This document shows positions 35,027 through 44,562 of a stretch of 64,000 nt of DNA, in pieces. Location of the stretch: positions 2,108,001-2,172,000 of the forward strand of contig NZ_CP093312.1 in the NCBI RefSeq assembly GCF_023213175.1. Reading direction: 5' to 3'. The first letter of the stretch is position 1; each line of letters opens with the position of its first letter. The notes beneath the pieces are model-generated. The model worked only from the letters and a program-made list of their open reading frames with translations. It was not told where the DNA came from and made no database searches. Source of the DNA: Sulfurovum sp. XGS-02 (GTDB taxonomy: Bacteria; Campylobacterota; Campylobacteria; Campylobacterales; Sulfurovaceae). The translations under genes were made by a program, and so were the position numbers.

Positions 35027-35252
35027 GGTCTATCTGCTCTACTTCTATTTTGCCAGCTTCATCTGCACGCAATGCGATAAGCGTTGAGCCTACTTCTATC
35101 TCCATCGTCTGCTTGGCAAGGGAGCACCCTTTGACAAAAAGAGTTTCACCCCGCATCACTCCAAATGAGGTGAGCCTGTCCTTTAGAGCCTTGTCCGCAT
35201 GTACCTTTATGATCTCTGCTTTGTCACCTTTATGCAATTCACTCAATACCAT
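35022..35252 (-). CDS. feoA: Ferrous iron transport protein A
   Basis: A 76-residue SH3-like protein (KGDKAEIIKV, RLTSFGVMRGE, LIALRADEAGKIEV), directly after feoB. FeoA helps FeoB import ferrous iron. Its stop codon overlaps the proposed start of the porin gene. Confidence 0.93.
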   Translation of the reverse strand: MVLSELHKGDKAEIIKVHADKALKDRLTSFGVMRGETLFVKGCSLAKQTMEIEVGSTLIALRADEAGKIEVEQIDH

Positions 35253-35253
35253 C

Positions 35254-37377
35254 TTACACTCCTGTCATCATCAACGTCACATGGTACGCTACAAAACTCA
35301 ATATCCAAGCTGTCACTGTGGTCATAAAGAAAAGATAGACCAGGTATTTCCACCCTCCGGCCTCTTTTGCAAAGACCATGGATGCAGCCAAGCAAGGCAG
35401 GTAGACCATTACAAAGACCACAAATGCTATAGCTGCGGCAAATGGGATGTTCGCTTTGATCTTTGCTATCAATCCTTCATTCCCTTCATCCACTTCATCT
35501 CCAAGCGCATAGAGTACGCCCAGTGTCGAGACCACTACCTCTTTTGCCGCAAGTCCTGATTCCAATGCCACTGCCATACGCCAGTCAAACCCGAGCGGTG
35601 CAAAAAACGGTTCGGAAGCATGTCCTATCTTCCCCAGGTAACTCTCTTCAAGCAGACGTGCCGAGAGTTCATTGTGTAAATGGTTTTTCTCTTTCTCATT
35701 GAGTGCCTGCGATATCTTTGTCTCATACTGCGCTTCAAGCTCACTGTTTTTAGGGTAGTTCCCTGCAAACCAGATCAAAACGGCTGCAGCCAAAATGTAA
35801 GTTCCTGCTTTTTTCAGGTAAGATTTCGCCTGGCCATACACGGTGTGCCAGATGAGCTTCAGTGACGGCATACGGTATTTTGGCATCTCCATCACAAACG
35901 GTTCATCTTCGCCTTTAAAGACAAACATTTTAAGCACCTTTGCAGCGACCAGACCAAAAATGGCCCCGGATATATAGATAATAAACAGGATATTCCCCGC
36001 TTTTTCTTGGGCAAAAAACGCGCCTGCAAAAAGCACGTAGATAGGCAGTCTGGCACCGCAGGACATAAATCCTATGATGAAAAGCGTGATCAATCTGTCT
36101 TTTTCATTTTTAAGCGTCCGTGCCGCCATATAGGCGGGTACAGAACACCCAAACCCTGTGACCAGAGGGATAAAACTCTTTCCATGCAGTCCGAACTTAT
36201 GGAAAAAACCATCCAGCAAAAAGGCCACACGGCTCATATAGCCTGTCGTCTCCAGCAGGGCAATCCCTATGAAGAGTATCAGAATATTGGGCAGGAACAT
36301 GATGACCGCTCCCACACCTGCTATCATCCCGTCGGCAACCAGTGAACCCAGTTCCCCCTCACCCAGAACCGACTTGGCCTGATCTCCGAACCACCCGAAA
36401 GCAGCGTCGATATAATCCATAGGTACAGAACCCAGTTCAAATGTAAGCTGGAACAGCGCCCACATAAAGAAGAGAAAAAGCGGTATACCCAGGATCTTGT
36501 TGATAAGAAGGTTGTCTATCTTTTGTGTCAGGTTTTTGGCTTTCATTCCCTCCACAGACATCACTTCCATCTTTGCCCCTTTGGCAAAAGCAAAATGTTC
36601 ATCCGCAAAGATCTCATCCAAGTCTTTGGTATTATTGTGAAGGTAAAGATGGTTCAGGGCTTCTCTTACGATAGGCAGCATCTCTATCCAGATAGGTTCA
36701 TCGTGCATTTTCTTATACACATCTGTATCTTCTTGTAATAACCTTACAGCCAAATGGCGATAAGGAAGTGAACTTTTATAATTTTTCTCTTTTAGGAAGG
36801 TGACGATCGTCTCTATCTCTTCTTCTATTGGGTCACTATAGACAACCTTTGAGCCTGTCTCTTCTCTTTCATACACTTCAATGATGGCTGCTTTCAGTGC
36901 TTCAATACCTACTTTTTGTGAGGCAGAGGTTTTGATACATGGTACCCCAAGGATGGCAGAGAGCTGTTTTTCATCTATCATAATGCCTTCTTTTTGTGCC
37001 TCATCATCCATATTAAGTGCAACAATGACTTTCTTGCCCGTTTCAAGGAGTTGTGTGGTAAAGAGGAGATTTCTCTGAAGGTTCGTGGAGTCCACGACAT
37101 TCACGATGATATCGTATTCATCACTTTGTAAAAAGCTCTTGGTGACCTTCTCTTCTATCGTGTATTCCGTTAAAGAGTAGGCACCAGGAAGGTCAATGAT
37201 ATGTATCTCATAGTCCTTGCAGCTGACCTCATCACACAGTGTAAATTCTACTTCTGTTTTATCTACGGTGACACCTGAAAAGTTACCTACTTTGAGTGTG
37301 GCATTGGATATCGCGTTAATGAGTGAGCTTTTCCCTACGTTTGGCTGTCCTGCCAATGCTATGGTTATTTTTTCCAC
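35254..37377 (-). CDS. feoB: Ferrous iron transport protein B
   Basis: 707 residues. The N-terminal G domain has GQPNVGKSS, GNFSGVTVD, DLPGAYSL and NMDD. About eight membrane helices follow, with two FeoB gate motifs (GFGCSVPAYMAAR and, near the C-terminus, VYLPCLAASM). It imports Fe2+ through the inner membrane. Fur-like sites upstream suggest induction when iron is low. Confidence 0.96.
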   Translation of the reverse strand: MEKITIALAGQPNVGKSSLINAISNATLKVGNFSGVTVDKTEVEFTLCDEVSCKDYEIHIIDLPGAYSLTEYTIEEKVTKSFLQSDEYDIIVNVVDSTNLQRNLLFTTQLLETGKKVIVALNMDDEAQKEGIMIDEKQLSAILGVPCIKTSASQKVGIEALKAAIIEVYEREETGSKVVYSDPIEEEIETIVTFLKEKNYKSSLPYRHLAVRLLQEDTDVYKKMHDEPIWIEMLPIVREALNHLYLHNNTKDLDEIFADEHFAFAKGAKMEVMSVEGMKAKNLTQKIDNLLINKILGIPLFLFFMWALFQLTFELGSVPMDYIDAAFGWFGDQAKSVLGEGELGSLVADGMIAGVGAVIMFLPNILILFIGIALLETTGYMSRVAFLLDGFFHKFGLHGKSFIPLVTGFGCSVPAYMAARTLKNEKDRLITLFIIGFMSCGARLPIYVLFAGAFFAQEKAGNILFIIYISGAIFGLVAAKVLKMFVFKGEDEPFVMEMPKYRMPSLKLIWHTVYGQAKSYLKKAGTYILAAAVLIWFAGNYPKNSELEAQYETKISQALNEKEKNHLHNELSARLLEESYLGKIGHASEPFFAPLGFDWRMAVALESGLAAKEVVVSTLGVLYALGDEVDEGNEGLIAKIKANIPFAAAIAFVVFVMVYLPCLAASMVFAKEAGGWKYLVYLFFMTTVTAWILSFVAYHVTLMMTGV

Positions 37378-37407
37378 CTATTTTCCTTATGGTATAACCT
37401 ATATAAA

Positions 37408-37422
37408 TGATAACAATTATCA
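37408..37422. promoter_or_regulatory. Fur-box-like palindrome 1
   Basis: TGATAA-CAA-TTATCA lies 31 bases before the feoB start and resembles the consensus GATAATGATAATCATTATC. It is placed to repress feoBA in iron-replete cells. Confidence 0.7.
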
Positions 37423-37474
37423 CTTATCTAAATTTTGATGAAGTATAGTCTACCTTCTCTTAAAAAAGTATTAA

Positions 37475-37493
37475 ATTGAGAGTAATTATCAAT
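37475..37493. promoter_or_regulatory. Fur-box-like palindrome 2
   Basis: A 19-base inverted repeat with ATTGA and TCAAT arms, about 55 bases further upstream of feoB. Paired sites are usual at Fur-controlled promoters. Confidence 0.5.
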
Positions 37494-37509
37494 TTAATAG
37501 AGTGCCTCA

Positions 37510-40008
37510 CTAAAATGGCAAACTTTTTAAAAACTCTGCGGCCTGACCACCCAGTGCCTTATCAAGCTTCTCCTGCACCTTCTCATCTATTTTATCTTTG
37601 ATCAGTGCAGAGGTATCAATGGTGATTTTTGGGCTATTGACCGACCCTTTGATCTTCCCTCTTACTCTATGGTCCTCATAGACGAATGAGAACCTGGCTG
37701 TATTGGTATTAGTGGCCGTATTGAGTCTACCCTGAGTAATATCAATACTGCTTCTTGTTCCTACCGCATGCAATGTATAATCAATGATGTTTTTGTCTAT
37801 ATCGGCATGAAACTTGGTGGAGGAGAAGATCACACGTGCAGGATCCTTTCCTATCGCCAAGCTTATCATTTTGGTCAGATCACTCGGTTTGATCTGGAAT
37901 GAGGCGATATCCAGGTCCACCACACCGGATTTTCGTTTCAGATTGTATTTTGCTTTCCCTGAAGCCGATCCCAAAAAGTTCCTTTTGTGTCCGAGTGTCC
38001 CTAAAATATTTTCCAGAGGTACACTGCTTATCGTGCTGGTCAGGTCATCCCCTTTCAGGATATAATCGATCTTGCCTCCCAAAGAGGTCGTTGCCCCCGT
38101 TACCTGCAGTACTTTGTCTTTAGAGAACTCCCCTTTCAAGAGAAGCGGTCCATAAAGCTTTTGACCGATCAGCGGTTGCACTTCCTTTAGATCTGGAATG
38201 TCAATGGTATAACTGCTTTTCAACGTTTGCTTCTGTGCATCATACACCATATTGTCAAGCGTGATGTCTCCCACGGAACTTTTCACATCTGTATGGATCG
38301 TTCCTTTTCCCTCTTTGAATCTCCCTGAAGACTCTACGACCGCATGCATATTGAATGCCTCACCTGTCAATTGTTTCATCGCATCGGGCTGTGTTACCAG
38401 TTTGCTGCTCTTGAGAGAAAACGTTCCCTCTTGGGGGTCAAGATTCGTAAAATCTATATGGCTGTCTATGGTCCCCTTCACATACACAGGCAATCCGCTC
38501 AAGGCGAGTACCTTCTCTACAGAAAGCTCGGAGATATCTACTTTGGCAGTTTTGCTGTCATACTCAAACGCGACCTTTTTACCCAATCCTTCCGTCACAC
38601 CGGAGATGCTCAGTGTATCCGTAAGGTTGAGTGTCCCTTTGGCACTGACAGGTGTAGCTTTCGCTTCTTTTGCCTTAGGGATCAATGCATTGATATCATG
38701 GACGAGGATATCGTACTCTGAGACCAGAGTGTTTTGTTTCAGGTCATATTCGAATGAAGGGAGTGTGATATCGGTCAATGTTGAGACTACCAACGCATTT
38801 CCGCTAAGCAGTGCATTCTCTATCTCTCCTTTAGATTCGAAGGTAAAGGTATTCTCTTCGGGGATCTTGTATCCTGCCATCTTTTCTACAGTCTTAGGGT
38901 TTAATACCCCTTTATCAACCTGTAGTCTATAGGTCCCGGAGATCTCTTCCAACTCCTCCAGCACCAAGTTCCCGCTGAGTTCGCCTTTGGCATAGTCGGG
39001 CTGTTTAAGAAAAGCGAGAAGCTTCTCTAAAGAGAGTTTCTCTAAAGTGACCTTGGCTGTTTCTCCTAACATAAAATCGAGCACACCTCCTAAAGAGCGG
39101 CTCGTTCCGGTCACACGTGTAACTTCATCTTTCTTTTCTATATTCCCTTCTATTTTGAAAGGACCTGCCAGCTTATTCTTTGTCAGGATACGCATATCTT
39201 TCACATCCAAACGGTATGCTGCTTTGGCTTCATCAGAATCCATATCCATCACTGCATCTTTGATCTGCAAGGCAAAAAGGTTGCTTTTTATATCACCCGC
39301 CAGTTGGGCACTTTTCCCTTCCAGTGTGGCATCCACTCTTCCCTCTACATAACTTTTTTTAGGAAGGGTATAGTGATAGAGTTCTTTCACCAATGCACGA
39401 TCGAACGTGGCTTTGTTCAGGACGATATGGCCATACCCGCTTGCAGTCTCTTCACCGATTTCAGGCATATTGATCTCAACATCTATCTTACCTTCTGCCA
39501 GAGCAGGATACCCCACCAGCTGTAATACTTCTGAAAAGTGTGCACCTTTCATGTTGGCCATGATCTTCTGTGCGCTCTCATCGATGAGATTGAAACGGTA
39601 GTCCAACGCTGCGCCAAGGGCTTTTCCTTGCCCCTCTACATAGATATCTTCAGGATCCCCTTTAAAGTCTCCATGAATATCTACATCCTTTACCTTGATC
39701 TGCTCATAAGTAAACCTGTCCGTTTTGATCTGATAGGTACCTTCAAATGCCTGGCTCCATAGATTATGCTCTGTAGCTACATTGACAAAAGCCTGTTTGT
39801 TGATCACTATCTCCAAGCTTGATGTCCCCGAGTCGAGTTTGAATCTATTGACCTCAACAGGTAATCCTATCTTCTCTTCCAGCGTCTCTTTGACATAGGG
39901 TTTTAGCAACTCATTACCCGTTTGACTAAAAATGAAAAAAGAGAGGCCTATGATTGTAAGCAAAAGAAACAGTACTATAGAAAGTGTTATTTTAAGTATT
40001 TTATTCAT
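37510..40008 (-). CDS. AsmA/TamB-like envelope protein with internal repeats
   Basis: 832 residues: an N-terminal membrane anchor (about 5-29), then a long beta-rich periplasmic region. Three related stretches contain SLGG..D/GLGKK followed by VxLExLLxxL and KGxxxG, which suggests a repeat of roughly 170-200 residues. Such proteins form grooves that move lipids between membranes or support outer-membrane biogenesis. It is divergent from the bat operon, and feoBA reads away downstream. The family assignment is moderate. Confidence 0.75.
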   Translation of the reverse strand: MNKILKITLSIVLFLLLTIIGLSFFIFSQTGNELLKPYVKETLEEKIGLPVEVNRFKLDSGTSSLEIVINKQAFVNVATEHNLWSQAFEGTYQIKTDRFTYEQIKVKDVDIHGDFKGDPEDIYVEGQGKALGAALDYRFNLIDESAQKIMANMKGAHFSEVLQLVGYPALAEGKIDVEINMPEIGEETASGYGHIVLNKATFDRALVKELYHYTLPKKSYVEGRVDATLEGKSAQLAGDIKSNLFALQIKDAVMDMDSDEAKAAYRLDVKDMRILTKNKLAGPFKIEGNIEKKDEVTRVTGTSRSLGGVLDFMLGETAKVTLEKLSLEKLLAFLKQPDYAKGELSGNLVLEELEEISGTYRLQVDKGVLNPKTVEKMAGYKIPEENTFTFESKGEIENALLSGNALVVSTLTDITLPSFEYDLKQNTLVSEYDILVHDINALIPKAKEAKATPVSAKGTLNLTDTLSISGVTEGLGKKVAFEYDSKTAKVDISELSVEKVLALSGLPVYVKGTIDSHIDFTNLDPQEGTFSLKSSKLVTQPDAMKQLTGEAFNMHAVVESSGRFKEGKGTIHTDVKSSVGDITLDNMVYDAQKQTLKSSYTIDIPDLKEVQPLIGQKLYGPLLLKGEFSKDKVLQVTGATTSLGGKIDYILKGDDLTSTISSVPLENILGTLGHKRNFLGSASGKAKYNLKRKSGVVDLDIASFQIKPSDLTKMISLAIGKDPARVIFSSTKFHADIDKNIIDYTLHAVGTRSSIDITQGRLNTATNTNTARFSFVYEDHRVRGKIKGSVNSPKITIDTSALIKDKIDEKVQEKLDKALGGQAAEFLKSLPF

Positions 40009-40051
40009 GCCTTATTATACTAAAATAAACATAGAAGTGCTAGAATACCCC

Positions 40052-40960
40052 ATGCATTTTACATTCGGTTCGCCCTATCTATTGGCCCTACTGTTACTCT
40101 TACCCTGTTTCCTCTGGTGTAAACAGTATAGTAAACCCTACTATTTCCCTAAATTGGCATGGGTGACACGACAGAGTCCTCTTTTGAGCTGGGAGCCGTG
40201 GCTGAAAATGGCCCTCTTCACACTGATGGTCTTCGCCCTTGCAAAACCATTTGTCTATGATGCGAGCTCTGCTCAACACAAAAAAGGAAGGGATCTCATT
40301 CTATCTATTGACGCGAGCGGTTCTATGGCACAGAGCGGATTTCATCTCAAAGACCGAATGAAAACCAAATATCAAATCACCACCGAACTCTCCAAAGACT
40401 TCATAGCAAAACGTTTTGATGACAACATGGGGGTTGTCGTTTTTGGTACCTTTGCCTATACTGCTTCTCCTCTCACCTATGACCTTGAATCACTCTCATA
40501 TCTGCTTGAGATGACCAATGTCGGGCTTGCAGGAGAGAGTACTGCCCTGGGTGATGCCATCATGCAGTCCATCCGTACCCTCTCTTACGGTGAGGCAAAC
40601 AACAAAGTGATCGTCCTTCTTACCGACGGATACCATAATGCAGGACAAAGCTCGCCTAAAGAAGCAGTGATGAGGGCCAAAGAGCTGGGTATCAAGATCT
40701 ATACCATAGGGATAGGGAAAAAATCGGATTATGATGCTTCCCTACTTGAGACCATCGCCAAACAGAGCGGTGCTAAAAGTTATGCTGCCTCTTCTGCAGA
40801 AGCCCTTTCCAAGGTCTACGACGAGATCAATGACCTGGAGCCCAGTGCGATACGGAGTGAGAACTACCTTAACCAGAAGCTGCTCATACTCTACCCTCTG
40901 GCACTGGTGTTCCTCCTTCTTTTACTCTGGGTACTCCTGACCAAAGGGGATGAAAAATGA
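40052..40960 (+). CDS. batA: BatA-like von Willebrand A membrane protein
   Basis: 302 residues from MHFTFGSPYLLALLLLLP, the usual BatA opening; an upstream extension overlaps the divergent gene and is rejected. A VWA domain with MIDAS residues SIDASGSM near 85 and TDG near 190 lies between N- and C-terminal membrane helices. The Bat proteins act with a MoxR ATPase and are linked to envelope stress and protein folding in the periplasm. It overlaps the next gene by 4 bases. Confidence 0.88.
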   Translation: MHFTFGSPYLLALLLLLPCFLWCKQYSKPYYFPKLAWVTRQSPLLSWEPWLKMALFTLMVFALAKPFVYDASSAQHKKGRDLILSIDASGSMAQSGFHLKDRMKTKYQITTELSKDFIAKRFDDNMGVVVFGTFAYTASPLTYDLESLSYLLEMTNVGLAGESTALGDAIMQSIRTLSYGEANNKVIVLLTDGYHNAGQSSPKEAVMRAKELGIKIYTIGIGKKSDYDASLLETIAKQSGAKSYAASSAEALSKVYDEINDLEPSAIRSENYLNQKLLILYPLALVFLLLLLWVLLTKGDEK

Positions 40961-42489
40961 CACTGCTCTATCCAAGCTTTTTGTGGTTGCTGATCCCTCT
41001 GGCTCTTCTTTTATGGTACCGTTCACGTAAACTGATACCTCTTGTGCATCTGATCATCCTTATGCTTATTGTGCTCTCTCTTGCACGTCCCGTCCAGGAA
41101 GAGGCGCTGCAGGAAGCAAGCATAGAGGCTAAAGACATTATTATTGCATTGGATGTCTCATACTCCATGAAAGCCAAAGATATCACCCCTACACGTTACG
41201 ACTTTGCAAAAGAGACCATTGCTGCCCTTCTGCAGGCAAATCCGGGTGACAACATCATGCTTATTGCCTTTACAACCAACCCGTTGCTGCTCTCTCCCCC
41301 TACTACGGACCATACACTGATCAATATTGCCCTTGAAAATCTCAATCCGGAGTTTATCCTTACCAAGGGTACCTCTCTTGAAAAGCTTTTTAAGAGACTC
41401 GCTTCCATGAAGATGGAGCATAAAAACCTCATACTGATCACAGACGGTGGAGAAGAAGAGGATCTTGATAAACTGACAACACTCCTGCAAACCTCGGATA
41501 TCTCTTTGACTGTTTTGGCATTGGGAACCACACAGGGAACCACCATTGAGAACAAAGACGGAAGCCTGCTAAAAGACAAAGATGACAACCTTGTTATCTC
41601 CCGTGTCAATCCTCTTTTGGAATCACTCTCTTCCTCTGTCTCAGGCACATACCTGACCGCCTCAAGTACCCCCGAGGCAACAGCGTACAAGATCAATGGT
41701 GCCTTGCAGGAGAATAAGGATCAAGCACAACAGATTCAGAAGATGCAACGCCATTACCTGGAACTCTATCAGCTCCCTTTGGCATTGGCTCTTCTCTTGT
41801 TCTTTATAGTCCACACGCGCGCTGTCAAATACCTGCTCCTGCTCTTTACACTTTTGGGAGTACAGGCCGAAGCTTCCATGCTGGACAACTACCATCTGAA
41901 CCGTGCCTACAAAAGCTACCAAGCCTCTGATCTCAATGAGACAAAAAAACAGCTACAGCAGATAAAGGTCCGTTCCTTGCAGAGCCAAATCGTGCTGGCA
42001 AATACCTACTACAAACAGCGCGCCTTTAAAAAAGCGATCCAAACCTACAAATCCATCCGCTCCACCTCTCCAAAGATAAAGCAGCAACTCTATTACAACA
42101 CTGCCAATGCCTATGCCATGTTAGAATCGTACGATAAAGCCAAAATCTACTATACTAAAGCCTTACAGTTAGGTGAAGATCCGGATGCTGAACATAACCT
42201 GAAGCTGGTTGCACTTCTCAGCGACAAAAAAAGTGCAGATCTTGGTATCGCCCACCCGAAATCACAAGACTCCTCTTCAAGCAAAAGTGAGTCACAAGAA
42301 GAGACCAAAGAGTCAAAAAGTGAAGATGAACCCAGTTCCGGAAGCGGCGGGGGCGGAGAGAGCCAAACGCAAAAAGAACAGGAAAAGAACAAGCTGTTAG
42401 ATGCAGGAGAGCAGGAGCAGCACCCGCTGGGCTCCAAAGTCTATGAACTTATCAATAAAGGATATATACGTGAAACACAACCTTGGTAA
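40957..42489 (+). CDS. BatB/BatC fusion: VWA plus TPR protein
   Basis: 510 residues joining two parts that are separate genes in many species. Residues about 1-300 are BatB-like: a VWA domain (ALDVSYSMKA, ITDGGEE) flanked by membrane helices. After a further helix, residues about 310-420 hold TPR repeats (YKSYQASDLNETKK, YYNTANAYAMLESYDKA), as in BatC. The C-terminal 80 residues are low-complexity Ser/Glu/Gly-rich. It is translationally coupled to both neighbours. Confidence 0.87.
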   Translation: MTLLYPSFLWLLIPLALLLWYRSRKLIPLVHLIILMLIVLSLARPVQEEALQEASIEAKDIIIALDVSYSMKAKDITPTRYDFAKETIAALLQANPGDNIMLIAFTTNPLLLSPPTTDHTLINIALENLNPEFILTKGTSLEKLFKRLASMKMEHKNLILITDGGEEEDLDKLTTLLQTSDISLTVLALGTTQGTTIENKDGSLLKDKDDNLVISRVNPLLESLSSSVSGTYLTASSTPEATAYKINGALQENKDQAQQIQKMQRHYLELYQLPLALALLLFFIVHTRAVKYLLLLFTLLGVQAEASMLDNYHLNRAYKSYQASDLNETKKQLQQIKVRSLQSQIVLANTYYKQRAFKKAIQTYKSIRSTSPKIKQQLYYNTANAYAMLESYDKAKIYYTKALQLGEDPDAEHNLKLVALLSDKKSADLGIAHPKSQDSSSSKSESQEETKESKSEDEPSSGSGGGGESQTQKEQEKNKLLDAGEQEQHPLGSKVYELINKGYIRETQPW

Positions 42490-43618
42490 AAGATCTTTGC
42501 ATCTTTTCTTTCTTCTTCTAAGCTTTCTCACGCTGCACGCAGAAGATTTTACCTATACGTTTAAGGTAGATCAACCCACACCTTATGTCAAAGAGCCCGT
42601 CATTCTTACCCTTGACCTCAACCAAACCAACCATGATGTCGTGATGCTCTTTAGCTTTGACATTAAGAAGAGTGAAGATTACACGTTTCAAAGACTTGAC
42701 ATCCGGAAAACCGAGAATTATCATGATGCCAAAATACATTATGTCTATCTCATCTACCCCTTAAGATCCGGAGAGCTGGACATTACATTCGACCTCATCA
42801 AAAAAGTCACAACCGATGAAAGTCTGGCTTACAGTTTCTCCGGAGACAGAGACAATGTGAAGAAGTTGGTGACCAAGGACACACAGATCGATCTGCCCCC
42901 TGTGCAACTCCGGGTCAAACCGCTCCCTGAAGGTACTCTGCTTGTAGGAGACTTTACATTGTCCTATGAGATCAAAAAGCATCAAGCCAAGGCCTATGAA
43001 CCGCTGCCTTTCCAAGTGAGTATCAAAGGGAAGGGATACCCTCCGCTGGTAGGGACACTGCTTCCAAAAGAGGGGAACTTTACGCGCTTTACAGAAAAAC
43101 CTATTGTCAAGTCTGTAGCAACCAAAGAGGGAACACACAGTACGGTGACCTACCCGATGGCGCTTTCGCATAGTCAAAGTTTTTCTCTCTCGCCTATACG
43201 CCTCAACGCCTTTGATCCCAAAAGCGAAAAAAAATATACCCTTGATATCCCATCACAGCAGTTTGATATTGAGCAGGTGGAGTCCCGTCATTTGGTTGAC
43301 ACAGTAGATGCACCGGATATTGCCAGTGAAGACTGGTCCTGGTTAAGCACACTTTTGGGCTACACCATAACATTTTTTGCCGGCTATATGACCGCACTTA
43401 GCTGGAGATGGAGTATGAAAAAGAGACAAAAAGAAAACCATCCTTTGGTCCAAAAGATACGTAACTGTAAAGACGAAAAATCGTTACTGCAGGTACTTAT
43501 CGCCGCAGACCATAGTGATTTTACCTCCAGTATAGAAAAACTGGAAGATTCTTTATACGGAAATGGTAAAATCAACTTTAATAAAGTAAAACAGGACGCG
43601 CTGGAGAAACGAATATGA
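42470..43618 (+). CDS. batD: BatD-like membrane protein
   Basis: 382 residues from a GTG at 42470 with AAAGGA before it, which gives a signal peptide (KRSLHLFFLLLSFLTLHA); earlier in-frame starts would precede it with a hydrophilic tail. A beta-rich periplasmic region is followed by one membrane helix near 285-305 and a short cytoplasmic domain. It overlaps the upstream gene by 20 bases and moxR by 4. BatD is the usual fourth Bat protein. Confidence 0.82.
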   Translation: MKHNLGKRSLHLFFLLLSFLTLHAEDFTYTFKVDQPTPYVKEPVILTLDLNQTNHDVVMLFSFDIKKSEDYTFQRLDIRKTENYHDAKIHYVYLIYPLRSGELDITFDLIKKVTTDESLAYSFSGDRDNVKKLVTKDTQIDLPPVQLRVKPLPEGTLLVGDFTLSYEIKKHQAKAYEPLPFQVSIKGKGYPPLVGTLLPKEGNFTRFTEKPIVKSVATKEGTHSTVTYPMALSHSQSFSLSPIRLNAFDPKSEKKYTLDIPSQQFDIEQVESRHLVDTVDAPDIASEDWSWLSTLLGYTITFFAGYMTALSWRWSMKKRQKENHPLVQKIRNCKDEKSLLQVLIAADHSDFTSSIEKLEDSLYGNGKINFNKVKQDALEKRI

Positions 43619-44562
43619 ATGAACAGATAAACACACTTAAAAAAGAGATAAGCAAAGCCGTTATAGGGCAGGAGGCCATGGTTGAAGGACTGCTCATAGG
43701 ATTGCTCTGTGACGGGCATATACTGGTAGAAGGTGTACCGGGACTTGCAAAGACCACAACCATCAATGCACTCTCACGTGCCTTAGGGTTAGAGTCTAAA
43801 CGTATCCAGTTCACACCGGACCTTTTACCTTCGGACATCATCGGTGCACAGATCTATAACCCGCAAGACCACAGTTTCAGTATCAAAAAGGGTCCGCTTT
43901 TCACACACCTTCTTTTAGCCGACGAGATCAACCGTGCCCCTGCCAAAGTACAATCCGCCCTGCTTGAAGTGATGCAGGAGAGACAGGTCACCATTGCCGA
44001 AGAGACCTTTAAACTTGAACGGCCGTTTCTGGTCATGGCCACGCAGAACCCCATAGAACAAGAAGGGGTCTACGCACTGCCTGAAGCGCAGCTGGACCGC
44101 TTTATGATGAAGATCGTCGTGCAGCACAACTCTGAAGCCCAAGAGCTGGAGATCATGCGGAAAGCAGCAAGTAAAAGTTTTGGTGAAGTGCAGACCGTAC
44201 TGAGTATAGAGGACCTCTTTGCACTGCAAGAAGAGATCGGCAAGATCCATATCGATGAAGAGATGGAACGCTATATGGTACAGATCATCACTGCAACAAG
44301 GGAACCTCTCAGATTTGGCCTAGAGGATATCGCTGAGAACATTATGTTCGGCGCAAGCCCAAGAGCCTCTATAGACCTTTACAAGGCAGCCAAAGCCAAG
44401 GCCTTTCTGCGTGGAAATGACTTTGTATCTCCTGCAGACATCGGATATGTGATACACAATGTACTCCGTCACCGTATTGTCCTCTCTTATGAGGCCAGAG
44501 CCAAAGGTATCCATACCGATGAGATCATCACTGCGATTATTGAGACACTACCGATACCCTAA
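43615..44562 (+). CDS. moxR: MoxR-family AAA+ ATPase
   Basis: 315 residues. Walker A EGVPGLAKTTT near residue 40, Walker B LLLADEINRAPAKVQSALLE near 100, sensor 1 ATQNPIEQEGVYALPEAQLDRF. MoxR proteins act as chaperones for VWA-domain partners, here the BatA and BatB/C proteins in the same operon. Its ATG overlaps batD, and its stop codon overlaps the start of the DUF58 gene. Confidence 0.95.
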   Translation: MNEQINTLKKEISKAVIGQEAMVEGLLIGLLCDGHILVEGVPGLAKTTTINALSRALGLESKRIQFTPDLLPSDIIGAQIYNPQDHSFSIKKGPLFTHLLLADEINRAPAKVQSALLEVMQERQVTIAEETFKLERPFLVMATQNPIEQEGVYALPEAQLDRFMMKIVVQHNSEAQELEIMRKAASKSFGEVQTVLSIEDLFALQEEIGKIHIDEEMERYMVQIITATREPLRFGLEDIAENIMFGASPRASIDLYKAAKAKAFLRGNDFVSPADIGYVIHNVLRHRIVLSYEARAKGIHTDEIITAIIETLPIP

